Assembly (NCBI GenBank): GCA_963783095.1 | Contig: CAWAMR010000021.1 | Coordinates: 62,001 to 126,000, forward strand | Origin: CAWAMR01 sp963783095 | GTDB lineage: Bacteria; Planctomycetota; Planctomycetia; Gemmatales; Gemmataceae | Direction of reading: 5' to 3' | DNA length: 64,000 nucleotides | Part shown: piece by piece, positions 9,104 to 20,109 of the stretch | Numbering within the stretch: the first letter of the stretch is position 1 | How the letters are laid out: the number at the start of each line of letters is the position of its first letter | The notes under the pieces: generated by a model | What the model was told of the DNA's origin: nothing | The model's database searches: none | The model's input: only the letters and a program-made list of their open reading frames with translations | Made by a program: the position numbers and the translations under genes

Positions 9104-10734
9104 AAGCTCCGAGTTTGATCATTCCACTCCCAACGGCAAGACATCGGGATCTTTGGATTCCCCAACTGTCTGTATGGGCTGGAGTCGGCACCCGAACTGT
9201 AAAAGAACTTCCCTGGTCCCGGTCCGGCACTGACGGCGTTGATCTCGCCGCCATGTTGATCGATGATCTGATGACTGATAAATAACCCCAAGCCGGTGCC
9301 CTTGCCTGTCCGATTTCGAGTGAAGAAAGGCTCAAAGATGTTCTTCAACACATCGGGCGGCATTCCGCAGCCGGTATCATTGAACGCGATCTCTGCCGTT
9401 GGTCCTTTGGCCTGAAGTGTAATAGTAAGAATGCCGCCGTCCTCCATACTGTCGAGAGCGTTGACCACCAGGTTCAGAACCACCGACTTGATATCTTGCG
9501 AGTTCACTCCGGCGATCACTCGCGCGTAAGGCTGGAAGACAATGCGCTTGCCGCGGCAATTTTGCAAGTGCTGTGCGATTTCCAAAACACTCTGGATGAG
9601 CTCGGCAAGATCGGTAGGCTCCCGGCGACGCTCGCCCACCCGGCTAAACTCCAACAATTTGGCGGTGATGGCCTTGCATCGGAATGCTTCTTGTTGAATC
9701 ATCGCCAGATATTTGGCGACCACTTCGGTATCCTGAGGATTGCGTTTGATGTACTCGGCCAATCGGCTCTGGAGGGCTTCGCTGCAGAAGGCGATGCTTG
9801 CCAGAGGATTGTTGATTTCGTGCGCCACGCCGGCGGCCAGGAAACCGACGCTGACCATTCGCTCCGAACGCACCAACTGCCGGCTGCGTTCGTTGACCTG
9901 GTGCTCGAGATCCTTATAGGTTTCGTGCAATCGACGGGTCATTTCGTTGAAAGCCGTCGCCAGTTCTTCCAGTTCATCCCCGGATTTGAGATCGATGGGA
10001 TGTTCAAAATCGCCGGCCGTGACAAGCTGGACACCGGCTTGAAGTTTCTTGATGGGCTGAAACATCCAGCCGGAGAACAAATACACCAGAGTCATTAGCA
10101 ACAGGAGTGCCAAGATCGACGCGCTGATGACAATGGTGATGCTTTGTTGAAAGTTTTTCTTGGCCTTGCTGATTTTGCGGTACATGTCATTGGCAATCTT
10201 GGTACGTAGTTCATCGATGAGTCGCATCAGATCAGCGTGCAATTTGCGCACTTGAGGATCGCCGCCCACCCATCCATTATCGTTTACGATCCGCGCCCCT
10301 TCTCCGTAGAACGCGTTGGTGGCGGCCTCTAATTTGGTGAACGTCCGTTCGACATCTTCAATCAGCTTTGCGCTCGTATAGGGATCCGGATCCCGTCCCC
10401 GGCTTACCGTGTCTTGAAAGCGATCCTTGTAGGCCTGGAACACCTGTTTGGCGTGGGCAATCCGTTCGCGAACTCGCTTGCGCTCATCCTGAGGCGGCAG
10501 GAGACCTGCCATTACCGGCTTATTGGAATTCGGATCGTTGGAGATGAGATTGTTGATTTCGGGTTTCAGATCGTCGAGGATGAGCAGCTCTGCCAATTTG
10601 CTGTCGACGGTCTTCATCGTGCCGAGATAGGAAGTAAGTCCCTGTACCGTGCCCGCCAGCAGCAGACCAACACTGCCGAGAACCAGTCCCAGTCCGAGCA
10701 GCAGTTTGTTGCGTAAACGCCAGCGACGCGCCAC
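9060..10734 (-). CDS. Membrane sensor histidine kinase (HAMP, NtrB-like), one frameshift
   Basis: Sensor of the two-component pair. A membrane helix lies at residues 10-32, then a periplasmic region of about 165 residues with an acidic helical character, a second helix at 197-220, HAMP to about 275, and the dimerisation domain with VAHEINNPLAS (phospho-His about 305). The ATPase domain has an N box (NLVVNALD, 421-428), G1 (DTGCGM, 453-458), F box (FEPFFTR) and G2 (GKGTGLGL, 478-485). A shift at about 9215 moves the normal tail (SSFTVRVPTP) into another frame, which ends at 9060. The unshifted frame runs on to 8974 with nonsense. It overlaps the response regulator gene by some 40 bp, so the two are co-translated. 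The stimulus is unknown. Confidence 0.88.
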
Positions 10735-11022
10735 GGACGAACCTCCTGGTCCGGGTATCTCGTCGATCGATCATCCGTGACCGATCACTTTCCTCGACAT
10801 AGGGACTGTACCAGAAGATTTCTTACAATTGGATAGCAACTTTTTCCGAAAGCGTGAGTCATTCTTACCAACTAACGCGTGAACGATTCTCTATTTTGCC
10901 AAAACCGCCGAGAATTGCGCAACTCGCAGTATAGACCGGTTGCTCCGCAACCGTAAAATTCCCGTCGGGGAGCGACGAGCCCACTTTCTCCCGTCGCAGC
11001 GAGTGGTTTACTTTTTGAAGGT
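10735..11022. other. Intergenic region upstream of the kinase
   Basis: About 290 bp with no gene. It contains a small hairpin around CCGGTTGCTCCGCAACCG near 10935 and should hold the promoter of the kinase-regulator operon. I could not identify a convincing sigma-54 or sigma-70 box. Confidence 0.5.
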
Positions 11023-11718
11023 TCAGTTGCCGAGCATTTTCAACATGGTTACGGCGACGAGTTTGTTTCCCGCGTCATTGAGGTGAACGCTGTCGTTCGT
11101 CAAAACGCCACGATCTTTTTCGCCCGAACCTTTTTCCGCGAGATAATCGACAAACGCCTTGCGCAGGTCGCAAAGCGGCAATTTCTTTTCCTTGGCAATC
11201 TTTCGGCTAATGTCCGAGTACTCATCGAGCAGTTTGTCCGCTCGATTGGTGCCGGCTTTCTTCTCGCCGATGACCGTAGGAGTGCACAGAATCACGCGAG
11301 CGCCGGCGTCGGTGATTTTGCCGATAATCTCATCCAATCCCGACTCGAACTTGTCCTTGGGAGTACCGTTCTTCGGGTTATCCAAACCGTGCCAGACATC
11401 GTTAATGCCGATGTAAATGAAGACGATTGTCGGTTTTTTGTCGAGGACGTCTTTTTGCAGACGGCGTTGCAAATCGGGAACCTTGTTGCCGCTGATGCCC
11501 GCGTTGACGACCTCCATGCCGAGATCCTTGTGCTTCTCGGTAAAGACGTTCTTGATCAATGTGATGTATCCGGTCTTCCCACCGCCTCCTTGAGTGATGG
11601 AGTCGCCGAGGAAAATGATTTTCTCGCCCTTTTTCAGTGGAACTTTCTCGGCAGCATGTAGTCCCGAGACCAGCGTCATGAAGACGATCGAAGCAGTGGC
11701 CCAACGCATTGTTGTCAT
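11023..11718 (-). CDS. Secreted SGNH/GDSL hydrolase
   Basis: Exported esterase or acetylhydrolase of the SGNH fold, 231 residues, intact. The signal peptide (MTTMRWATASIVFMTLVSGLHAAE) is followed by block I IIFLGDSITQGG with nucleophile Ser near 40. Block II Gly is in NAGISGN, block III is IGINDVW (oxyanion Asn), and block V is NDSVHLND with the catalytic Asp and His near residues 209 and 212. The natural substrate is probably an acylated sugar or lipid in the periplasm, which is an inference from the family. Monocistronic: the neighbours lie on the other strand or are separated by intergenic DNA. The ATG has an AAAGGACATGACAAC context. Confidence 0.9.
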   Translation of the reverse strand: MTTMRWATASIVFMTLVSGLHAAEKVPLKKGEKIIFLGDSITQGGGGKTGYITLIKNVFTEKHKDLGMEVVNAGISGNKVPDLQRRLQKDVLDKKPTIVFIYIGINDVWHGLDNPKNGTPKDKFESGLDEIIGKITDAGARVILCTPTVIGEKKAGTNRADKLLDEYSDISRKIAKEKKLPLCDLRKAFVDYLAEKGSGEKDRGVLTNDSVHLNDAGNKLVAVTMLKMLGN

Positions 11719-11907
11719 GTCCTTTCAAAAGAGTAGTTTCCCGCCGGCGCACGTTTTAATTGTGGGATGGCGAGCCGAGCGGCTTTCACGGCCGGTTACT
11801 TTGGAATCATAGCCGCAAAAATTGCTCTCGCGTTTTTCCTGGAAAGTGATTATACACCCATTACTATGAGGAATCCGGAAAGAATCGGGGCAAGTCACTG
11901 CAAATCG

Positions 11908-12868
11908 ATGGTGCGCTGTCATTCGCACAGCTTGATACGGGTGGCGATTCTCGGAGTGTGCGCATGGGTCTTCCTCGAATGCGACTTATTCTCGCAACCC
12001 TCTCCGGATGAGAAAACTCGATTGGCAGCTGCGGTCAACGGCGAAAAGATTTCGCTCGAAGAAGTCGACGCGATCCTCAAACAGCGAATACAACTCCAGC
12101 CTCCAACCACCGCGCAATTGCGTCAATTGCGAATCGAGACGTTGACGGGATTGATCGATGAGCTTTTGATTCGCCAGTTTCTCCGCGAGCATGGGCCGAA
12201 AATCGACCCTGCCGAGATTGAAAAGTCCTGGAGAAAACTGGATGATGAACTGAAAGAAAAAAAGAAAACGATCTCGGATTACCTCCGAGAAACGAATCAA
12301 ACGGAAAGCCAGGTTCGCTCAGGTATTTCACTGGCGTTGCAACTCGACAAGTATCTTCAAGATCGCGCCGACAAGGTCGATTTGAAGAAATACTACCAAC
12401 TCAACCAGGATTATTTCGACAAAGTTACGGTGCGATCCAGCCATATCGCAATCCGTGTACCGGCGGATGCTCCTGCCTCAGAGCGGGTCAAAGCAAGAAA
12501 AAAACTTCAGTCGATTCACGCAGAGATCGTATCGAAAAAGCTCGATTTCTCTGCTGCGGCGAAGCAGTATTCCGATTGCCCGAGTGCAGCGAACGGCGGC
12601 GACATCGGCTACATCTTCCGAAAATGGCAGAATGTCGATGAGGTCTACGCTGCGCACAGCCTTCGCCATGAAAATCGGGGCGCTGAGTGACATCGTCGAA
12701 ACCGACTTCGGGTTTCATCTCATTGAGGTCACGGATCGAAAAGAAGGCAAGCCGACCAAGTATGAGGATTGCCTTGATGAGGTCCGCGACAGTTGCAAAG
12801 AAGAATTGCGTCAAGAGTTATTAAAGGAGCAACGCAAGAAGGCGAAGATCGAAATCACGTTGCCATAA
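11908..12868 (+). CDS. Parvulin-type peptidyl-prolyl isomerase (SurA/PrsA-like), one frameshift
   Basis: Exported foldase. I choose the ATG at 11908 (MVRCHSHSLIRVAILGVCAWVFL), which begins a signal peptide. The longer upstream frame to 11767 lacks a ribosome binding site. A SurA-N-like helical region follows (VNGEKISLEEVDAILKQRI, then LIDELLIRQFL). The rotamase domain starts at VTVRSSHIAIRVP and contains SAAAKQYSDCPSAANGGDIGY. The frame breaks at about 12650, and the remainder (AFAMKIGALSDIVETDFGFH, then LIEV) continues in the next frame to 12868. The combined length is about 320 residues. It probably assists folding of envelope proteins. Confidence 0.85.
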
Positions 12869-13054
12869 CCGCGAAGACCTCCGGGCAATGCCATTTTTCA
12901 TCAATTCCGTCGAATAAACTCATTGCGACTTGTGCTTTGCGTTCCTAAACTGTCATCTCTTTTCCCGCATCCCATAAAACGCGCTCCACTCTGACCTGAA
13001 ACGCACGTTCGTTTCGATTCGTGTGAGCTGCCCCCTAATCTAGGGAGATTCTTC

Positions 13055-15975
13055 ATGGCGGAAAATTCTCTGGCGGAAAAATTTCCCGAAATGCGACCGA
13101 TCTCAGCTGCACCCTCCTTATCCACGGTCAACGGAATTGGCATGACCCTGGTTGGACGTCGCGATTACGATGACGAGACGCGAACTTACGTCAAGACTCA
13201 TTGTTTTTCGATTCTCTTCATTCCCATTCTTGCCGCCGGTGCCTATCGGGTTCTCGATACGGGTCAAGGCGGCTGGTATTTCCTCGGTAAGGTTCCGCTT
13301 TCGCGCACTGCCAAAAACTGGAACTACACGTTTCTACTTTTAGTCCTCGGTTCGATCGGCTTGGGCTGGTGGCATCACTACACAGGCACTCCGGAATATG
13401 CCGCCAAGCAAAAGATGGAACAAGCCGAGCAACTGGTGGCAGAGGGCAAAGCCGGCCAGGCGGCGAAACTCTATCACGAGGTGATGAAAACAAATACCCC
13501 TCAGGTCGAACCGGTGCGCCAGAAACTGCGTGGGTTGGTGGAAACGCCGCCTGCTGCCATCGAAGAGGCGATCGGCGTTTTCCAGGTTGCACTCGAAGTC
13601 TATCGCGAGAACCAACCTTTGCTGCCAAACTTGTACGAGCAGGGAGTTAAGGTCGTCGAGCAACACGAAGCCAACAATCCCAGCGGAGCGATCGACCTGC
13701 TGGAGATCATTTCTCCGCTGGCACCAAAACCGGCGGATGTACTGGCGCTAAGGCGTCAACTGCTCGAACGTCTCGTCGCGGCCTCGCCGAATGACCCCGT
13801 TATTGCTTCAAGGCTCGCGGTCGTTTACGAGGCGCTGGGAGAATCGGCCAAATGCGAAGCGTTGTTGACGCCTCATGCACAAAACCTGGGACAACTCGAT
13901 GGGGCCGCGATTTTGGGGCGCATCTACTCCGATCGGGGAAAATACGATGAGGCATACGCGCTGCTGCGCCCCTATGTCGATGCCCGGATGCCGAAATTGC
14001 GTGCCGCGAATCAGTCTCTTGAGACTGCATTCAAAACGTCGCAGAATGCGGCGATCGCGGCGCTGAACGCTCGAAATGCGCCGGGCTTTGACTATGCCCG
14101 ACACGACACTTCTTCCAAGAATAAACAGGAAGAGATGGTCGATGATTTCGTGATTGGCCGCATCAAGAACGATCCTTCCATACGTCAGGCTCAGCAAAGA
14201 GTTCAAGCGGAATCGCGGGTCACCGACGCGACGATGGATCTCGGTATCATCCAGTTGCGTCGTGGTCAACATTCGAATGATCCTGCGCAACGAAGACACG
14301 AACTGGAGAATGCCGAAAAGACCTTTCTCTCGATCCGAAACGTCGCCAGTCGTTCCGAGATATACCAACTTTCCCTCGGCCAGGTCTACTACTGGCTTGG
14401 CAAACATGCCGAAGGTCGAAAAGTCTTCGACGATCTGCTCAAGACCGATAATCGCTCCTCAAATATGCTGGTTGCCGTCGGGCACATCTTGCGGGAGGTT
14501 GGCGAAGTGTCGCAGGCTCGCACCGTCGTTGAAGAAGCTCATGCCAAAGAGACGGATATGCAGAAAAAGTACGGGGCGGCGCTTTTTCGATCCGTCTTGT
14601 TCAAAGATCTAGATGACGAAATTGACTGGCTGGCTCGTGCGAATCCTAATGACCTTCAGGTCAAGGCATCGCTCGCGAAGGCATCGGGATACAAAGCACT
14701 TCAAGAGGGAAAGGACGCCGATGCGGCAAAGCATTTTCGCGATGCGATTAACACATATGGGCAGATGAATGAAGACGCGGGCTCGCTGAATAACTGCGCG
14801 CTCGTGCATGTAGAACTGTATCATCTCACGCACGAAAGAGGGGAATATACGCGCGGTATCGACAAGCTGGACCGCGCTATCGCTCTGAAGCCCAGCGATA
14901 GCATTCTTCTGTTCAACTCGGCATCGATTGTTTGGGACAGTGCCGTTCGAGATATATTGGGAAATGCAGTCGATTTCAAGCTTCTCAAACGAAGCCATTC
15001 CGGAGTTGAATTGCTTCAGTTCTTGTACGACGACGCTACAAGCGAACAGAAAGTGATCGCAGAACTTCGGAAGCATCCCGGAACGATCAAGGCACGCAAT
15101 TATCTGGAAAAACTTTTGGTCTTGTCGCCCAAATGGACAAGGGCCTATCTGACCCTGGACGAAATGTATACCAGTGCACGCGATTTGGAAGGCCTGCGAG
15201 CGTTGCTGGACCGTCTTTCGAAAGTGGAACTCGATCAAGAAGAAAGTAATCGAAAGATTATCGACGGACGGAATGGTAAGGACGATGCGAAGAATTTTGC
15301 GGACATGAAGGTCGCTCTTGCTCGTATGGAAGAGGTTCTCGAACCGGCGCGGGTAAAGGTGGATTAACATTTGCGATTGGAGTTTCCCAATACGTAAATA
15401 CAAAGATTGCCGGTAGTGTATTGGGCTTGCCGATTGCTCCCAATGACCTTGTGAAACTTGCCGAGGAGGCATACAGCGCTTCACCTTCTGCGGCGACCCA
15501 ATCGACGCTGATGGTCGCGTTGAGTTTCCGCGCCCACCAGGCACTGATCGGGCAAAACCCAACCTATGCTAAAATGGCAAAGCAAACAGAACGATCTCTC
15601 GAAAGTGACTTATTGATCTTTGTGTTAACCCGTGAAGGAGAACTCCAGAAGTTGGAACTGGAAAATGCAGACGTTAAGCGGTTGATGGCTCTTCGACGCC
15701 AAACGGTCCAGAAATTCCCGGAAGACACAGGTCTGATCACTTGGGCGGCGCTGAAGGCATTTGATCCTCAGCAGGGGAAGCAACTTGCTGAGGACATTCG
15801 GAAGAACCCTATGATCGATCTACAGTTAGCGTTGACCAGATCTCTATTTCCTTTGAGCAGAACCGCTGCCTTGAATGATTACCTCCACCAACTTCATGCC
15901 GGAAAAGCAACTAAAGCCGAGGAAGTCCTGAAGCAATATGCCGCGAAAGGCGTCCCGCTGCCGGTCGGAAAATGA
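13055..15975 (+). CDS. Large membrane-anchored TPR protein, probably one gene split by a frameshift
   Basis: Starts at ATG 13055 after GGGAG. The N terminus has a conserved cytosolic start (SLSTVNGIGMTLVGRRDYD), a hydrophobic segment (FSILFIPILAAGAY) and a membrane helix (FLLLVLGSIGLGWW near residues 92-106). The rest is TPR-like helical repeats (AGQAAKLYHEVMK, AEGRKVFDDLLK, YTRGIDKLDRAIALKPSD). The first frame stops at 15367 after LEPARVKVD. The overlapping frame, open across the stop, continues TFAIGVSQYVNTKIAGSVLG and then 180 more helical residues to 15975. There is no good start codon between the two parts, so I infer one protein of about 970 residues with an indel near 15355. The role is probably protein-protein scaffolding. 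Confidence 0.75.
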
Positions 15976-16011
15976 TCGGTGACATCTGGTCCGACAGTAA
16001 GGAAACACTCA

Positions 16012-16515
16012 ATGTCTATCGAACAACTCTGGGCTCCCTGGCGGCATGCTTATGTCGCCAGGGCTACCACCAAGAAGGATGATAGTTGTTTCATTTGTCG
16101 GGGTCTTTCCGAGACCGATGACCGAGCCAACTTGATCGTCGCAAGGACGCAACAGAGTGTCGTGTTGCTCAACCAGTTCCCCTATAACAACGGTCACCTG
16201 TTGATCGCCTCGAAAGCACACAAAGCTCGCCTCGATGAAATGACGCCCGAGGAAATCATTGACGGGCAAGAGATAATCAAGAAGATGGTCGCCACACTGG
16301 AGAAACTTATGAAGCCGGACGGCTTCAATGTCGGCGTGAATCTCGGTCGGGCGGCAGGGGCTGGACTGCCAGGCCACCTCCACTGGCATGTTGTGCCAAG
16401 GTGGAACGGCGATACCAACTTCATGTCGGTCCTGGCTGACGTGAACATTATTTCGCAATCCCTCGACTCGCTCCATCAAATGCTGACGCGATCTCTGGCT
16501 GATGCGGAAGCGTAG
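16012..16515 (+). CDS. HIT family nucleotide phosphorylase/hydrolase
   Basis: A 167-residue histidine-triad protein, intact. ATG 16012 follows AAGGAAACACTCA. The N terminus, IEQLWAPWRHAYV, and CFICRGL (zinc or structural Cys pair) are typical of the branch that includes mycobacterial AP4A phosphorylase. The catalytic loop is HLHWHVVPRW, where the middle His is the nucleophile. NLGRAAGAGLPGH precedes it. The enzyme probably cleaves diadenosine polyphosphates or adenylated nucleotides, an inference from the family. It lies just downstream of the TPR gene and may share its transcript. Confidence 0.9.
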   Translation: MSIEQLWAPWRHAYVARATTKKDDSCFICRGLSETDDRANLIVARTQQSVVLLNQFPYNNGHLLIASKAHKARLDEMTPEEIIDGQEIIKKMVATLEKLMKPDGFNVGVNLGRAAGAGLPGHLHWHVVPRWNGDTNFMSVLADVNIISQSLDSLHQMLTRSLADAEA

Positions 16516-16521
16516 GACGGA

Positions 16522-16655
16522 TGTAGGGCGGGTCGAGGCTCTGCGAGGCCCGCCGGATTCCTAGCGGCGGGCCTCGCAAAGCCTCGACCCGCCCTACAAC
16601 GCGGGCCTCGACCCGCTCTCCTGGCGGGCCTCGCAAAGCCTCGACCCGCCCTACA
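16522..16655. repeat. Interspersed palindromic repeat, family A, copy 1
   Basis: Alternating inverted copies of GCGGGTCGAGGC and GCCTCGACCCGC, flanked by GTAGGG/CCCTAC. There are four hairpin-forming half units in 134 bp. The same element forms a longer array at 43139-43395. Confidence 0.85.
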
Positions 16656-16687
16656 TAACGAACTTCTCTCTTCTCACGGGTCACGGA

Positions 16688-17884
16688 ATGGACTGGCTCT
16701 CCTTTGAAGATTCCTGGCTCGCTCCTTATGCGATGCTTAGCCGCGCGAGTCGGGGCCGGCGTTACCTCGAAGAAGATCATCCCTATCGCACGATTTTTCA
16801 GCGCGATCGCGACCGCATCATCCACTCCAAAGCGTTCCGCAGGCTCATGGGAAAAACCCAGGTTCTCGCCGGACACATCAACGACCATCACCGAACCCGC
16901 CTCACACACACGCTGGAAGTTGCCCAGATCAGCAGGACGATCGCGCACCGATTACATCTCAATGAAGATCTCACGGAAGCCATTGCGCTCGCGCACGATC
17001 TCGGACATCCGCCCTTCGGTCATGCCGGCGAACGGGCGCTCAACGAATGTCTGTGCGCTGAAGGCGGGTTCGACCACAACCTCTATGGATTGAGACGAGT
17101 TGACCTCCTGGAATCCCGCTATCCAAACTTCCCCGGTCTGAATCTGTCGTGGGAGGTCCGGGAGGCGTTTGTGCAACACAGCGGCCGGGCTGGCTCGGCC
17201 TATGCGGAATGGTCCGAGGCCGGGCGGCCTTTGCTGGAAGCGCAGGTCGTCGATGCAGCAGACAGTTTGGCTTACGACACTCACGACACGGATGATGCCC
17301 TGGGAACCGGTCTCATTACCCTCAAAGATCTCGATGATGTCGAGCTCTGGCGGCGAGCTGCGGAATCGGTTCGCCGCAAGCAACCCGATCTTCCGGATCA
17401 GGCATTTCGGATCGCCGTGATCCACGAATGTGTCTCCCGGCAAGTGAACGATTTACTCGCCCAGACCGAACGGCGAATTCTCGACCAGCAGATCGATTCC
17501 ATCGCTGCAGTTCGAGCGCAGCCTGATGCCCTGGTGGGATTTAGTGAAGAGTTGCGGGTTCAGAAAGCGGACCTGGAGCGATTCCTCCAGGAGCGGGTCT
17601 ACCGGCATCATCGCGTCTTGCGAATGGCAGCCAAAGGTCAGAGTTTCTTGCGGAAACTGTTTGAGGAATTTTTCCGTTCGCCGGAATTGCTGCCCGAGCG
17701 CCATCTTCTTCGCTGGCGCGGAGCGCCGGAACATTTGCTTCGCCGCGCACGTGCTCTTATCCCGCCCGATCAAGCCCGCGACGATTCTCTGAAGCGCGTC
17801 ATCGGCGATTACCTGGCAGGCATGACGGATCGCTTCGCGGAGCAAGAGTACCTGCACCTTTTCCATCCCGATGGCGACTTGTAG
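16688..17884 (+). CDS. dGTPase-like HD domain triphosphohydrolase
   Basis: Deoxynucleotide triphosphohydrolase-like protein, 398 residues, intact. The metal-binding HD signature is complete: RTRLTHTLEVAQISRTIA (first His), ALAHDLGHPPFGHAGE (HD pair) and VVDAADSLAYDTHDTDDAL (final Asp). The N-terminal RDRDRIIHSKAFRRLMGKTQ stretch is diagnostic for this family, which converts dNTPs to nucleosides and triphosphate, or binds DNA as a regulator. The length matches the short (type 2) group. The ATG is preceded only by palindromic repeat DNA, with no strong ribosome binding site, so a GTG or TTG upstream cannot be excluded. Confidence 0.92.
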   Translation: MDWLSFEDSWLAPYAMLSRASRGRRYLEEDHPYRTIFQRDRDRIIHSKAFRRLMGKTQVLAGHINDHHRTRLTHTLEVAQISRTIAHRLHLNEDLTEAIALAHDLGHPPFGHAGERALNECLCAEGGFDHNLYGLRRVDLLESRYPNFPGLNLSWEVREAFVQHSGRAGSAYAEWSEAGRPLLEAQVVDAADSLAYDTHDTDDALGTGLITLKDLDDVELWRRAAESVRRKQPDLPDQAFRIAVIHECVSRQVNDLLAQTERRILDQQIDSIAAVRAQPDALVGFSEELRVQKADLERFLQERVYRHHRVLRMAAKGQSFLRKLFEEFFRSPELLPERHLLRWRGAPEHLLRRARALIPPDQARDDSLKRVIGDYLAGMTDRFAEQEYLHLFHPDGDL

Positions 17885-17967
17885 AATACTACTTCTTCAT
17901 TCCCGCTTGCTTGTTTCATCCGCTGCAACAGGCTCCAATTCATTCTCTCTCCGAAGGAGAGCCTTCC

Positions 17968-19048
17968 ATGCTGATCTTGTTGATTCGTGCCGGTTTCATT
18001 GTCTTTATTGTCGCGATCTCCATCGCCAGTTTTCTGCAATTCTACTCTGCCGAAACCCCCGATTTGGGAAACGGCATCCGCGCTGCCGTGACGATCCTTT
18101 TGATTGGCGCTGGTAATGTTCGTCGATCTTTATGAAAAGAACAAGCAGATTACAACCATCTCAGCAGTGTCGTTCGGTTTGTTGGTCGGCCTGCTGGTAG
18201 GTTCCTTGTTCTGGATGGTTTTGGAGCCTCTCTTTTCCAAGTGGTTCGATCCGCGAATGGCGCAGATCTGCCGGCTCATCATCACGATGGTTTGTTGTTA
18301 CATTTCGATCTCGCTCTTGCTGCAAACCAAGGACGAATTTCGGTTTATTATCCCCTATGTCGAATTTTCCAAGCAGGTGAAGGGAGGAAAACCGCTTATT
18401 TTGGATACCAGTGTGATTATTGACGGGCGAATCGCCGATATTTGTGATACGCGGATAATCGATTCAAAGCTGATCGTGCCGCGCTTCGTCTTGCAAGAAC
18501 TACAAGCGATCGCCGACAGTTCCGACAAACTCAAGCGAGGTCGCGGGCGTCGAGGTTTGGATATTCTCAAACGCCTTCAGTCGAATGCCAAGGTCGAGCT
18601 GGAGATGCACGACGGCAATGTGCCTGAACTTCATGCAGCCGATCCGAAAATGCGCGTCGATGAACGGCTGGTTATTTTCACCAAAGCTCTTTCAGGCCGG
18701 GTCGTGACCAACGACTTTAATTTGAACAAGATCGCCCAATTTCAGGGCGTGGACGTCATCAACCTCAATGAAGTCGCCAATGCGCTGAAGACGGTTGCAC
18801 TTCCGGGGGAAATCATGCAGGTTCGGGTCGTCAAGCAGGGCGATCAGATCGGGCAAGGCGTGGGGTATCTGGAAGATGGAACGATGGTCGTGATCGAACA
18901 GGGCAGACCCTTTATCGGTCAGGATATACCCATCTCCGTTACCAGTGTACTGCAGACTCCGGCGGGGCGGATGATATTTGGGAAGCCGGCGGGTACTGGT
19001 ACGCATCAGCCCTTGACGGATGGGCAGCGTCCGGAGGTTCGTTCCTAA
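17968..19048 (+). CDS. Membrane PIN-TRAM domain protein (YacL-like), one frameshift
   Basis: Starts at ATG 17968 after GAAGGAGAGCCTTCC. About four membrane helices occupy the first 130 residues (MLILLIRAGFIVFIV; GLLVGLLVGSLFWMV; IITMVCCYISISLLL). The PIN nuclease domain follows: ILDTSVIIDGRIADI (first Asp), VLQELQ (Glu) and VVTNDFNLNKIA (late Asp). A C-terminal TRAM RNA-binding domain ends VLQTPAGRMIFGKP. The protein is predicted to be a membrane-tethered RNase. The frame shifts at about 18105-18115 within the second helix (LLIGAG against LVMFVDLYEKN), and the two parts join without loss. The next gene follows after 20 bp, suggesting an operon. Confidence 0.88.
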
Positions 19049-19068
19049 TCGACATCGGGGGCAGGGGG

Positions 19069-19797
19069 ATGGTGACTCGCGTATTGCTGTCGGCTACGGT
19101 CGCCTTCATGGCCGTTGGCGTGACCATCCTCGCAGATGGTGGACCCGCACCTCTACCCAAAGGCGGTACTCCGCCAACTCCCAGCGACATCGAGCTGGTC
19201 GAACGTCTCGTTGCAACTCGCAAGGACTATCAGCAAACCCTTGAGAAACTCCGGCAGCATTACAAGACGGTCGGCGACCTGAGCGCACCGGCTGGGTCGA
19301 GGATGAACTCAAGCAATATCATCGGCTGCATGAAATATGCATACCGGCTCGAAATCGACGTGCCCGTTGCCACTTTACAAGCCAAGCACAACATACCCGA
19401 AGCCAACGATCTCTTCCGGGAAGCCATGAAATACAAGGACAAGGGTTTCGGGATGGAATACGTCGACAATCAACGCCGGGCCGAGTTGCTGTTTCAACGT
19501 CTCCTGGACAAGTATCCGGAAAGCGACAAGATTGGCGATACCGCCTATCAACTGGGCGACATTTACGAGCACTACCGCCCTGCCCCGCATTATCATCGAT
19601 CGGCGACTTACTTTGAACGAAGTTTTCAGTGGAATAAGACCGCAAACACCGACTCTCGTCTTCGTGCGGCACGGATTTACGATCGGCATCTAACCAACCG
19701 CGACAAAGCCAAGGAATTGTACAAGGATATCCTGAGCCACGACACGGACTCTCGGCGAATCGAGGAAGCCAAAAACGCCCTGGAAGAGTTGCGATGA
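19069..19797 (+). CDS. Secreted TPR-like protein with a compensated frameshift
   Basis: A 242-residue exported protein. The signal peptide is MVTRVLLSATVAFMAVGVTILA. Helical repeat segments follow (AELLFQRLLDKYPESDKIGD, AYQLGDIYEHY, KAKELYKDILSHD), typical of tetratricopeptide-like periplasmic scaffolds. Between about 19283 and 19336 the reading frame is locally wrong. The frame reads APAGSRMNSSNIIGCM, while the alternative frame reads ERTGWVEDELKQYHRLH, which fits the flanks. A missing G (CCTGAGCG) and an extra G (GCATGAAATATG) cancel each other. It probably acts with the upstream PIN-TRAM gene only by co-transcription. Function unknown. Confidence 0.75.
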   Translation: MVTRVLLSATVAFMAVGVTILADGGPAPLPKGGTPPTPSDIELVERLVATRKDYQQTLEKLRQHYKTVGDLSAPAGSRMNSSNIIGCMKYAYRLEIDVPVATLQAKHNIPEANDLFREAMKYKDKGFGMEYVDNQRRAELLFQRLLDKYPESDKIGDTAYQLGDIYEHYRPAPHYHRSATYFERSFQWNKTANTDSRLRAARIYDRHLTNRDKAKELYKDILSHDTDSRRIEEAKNALEELR

Positions 19798-19856
19798 ATC
19801 GCCCATCTGGTAATTCAACCGCGGTCCCAATAAAACTTTTCCCAGAGCGTTAATCG

Positions 19857-20009
19857 CTCTCGTTCCCACGCTCCGCGTGGTAACGCACAGATGGGACGCT
19901 CGTTAGCGTTCCCCATGAATCCAATGAATGTGCAATAGCATTTTCGATCAACCAGGGGGACGCGGAGCGTCCCGTCCGTGCGTTACCACGCAGGAGCGTG
20001 GGAACGAGA
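19857..20009. repeat. Interspersed palindromic repeat, family C, copy 2
   Basis: CTCGTTCCCACGCTCCGCGTGG at the left and CGTTACCACGCAGGAGCGTGGGAACGAG at the right (19981-20008) are inverted copies. Inner GGGACGCT and AGCGTCCC arms lie between them. Same family as 450-575. Confidence 0.8.
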
Positions 20010-20109
20010 AGGTTCGGCTGGTTTTTGCTCTTTATCCAAGCGTTAAGCGAGCGAGAGAAGAGGACATGGTGGCCTGCTCTACCAAAAGCGGGCAGTCACG
20101 GGAATTCGG

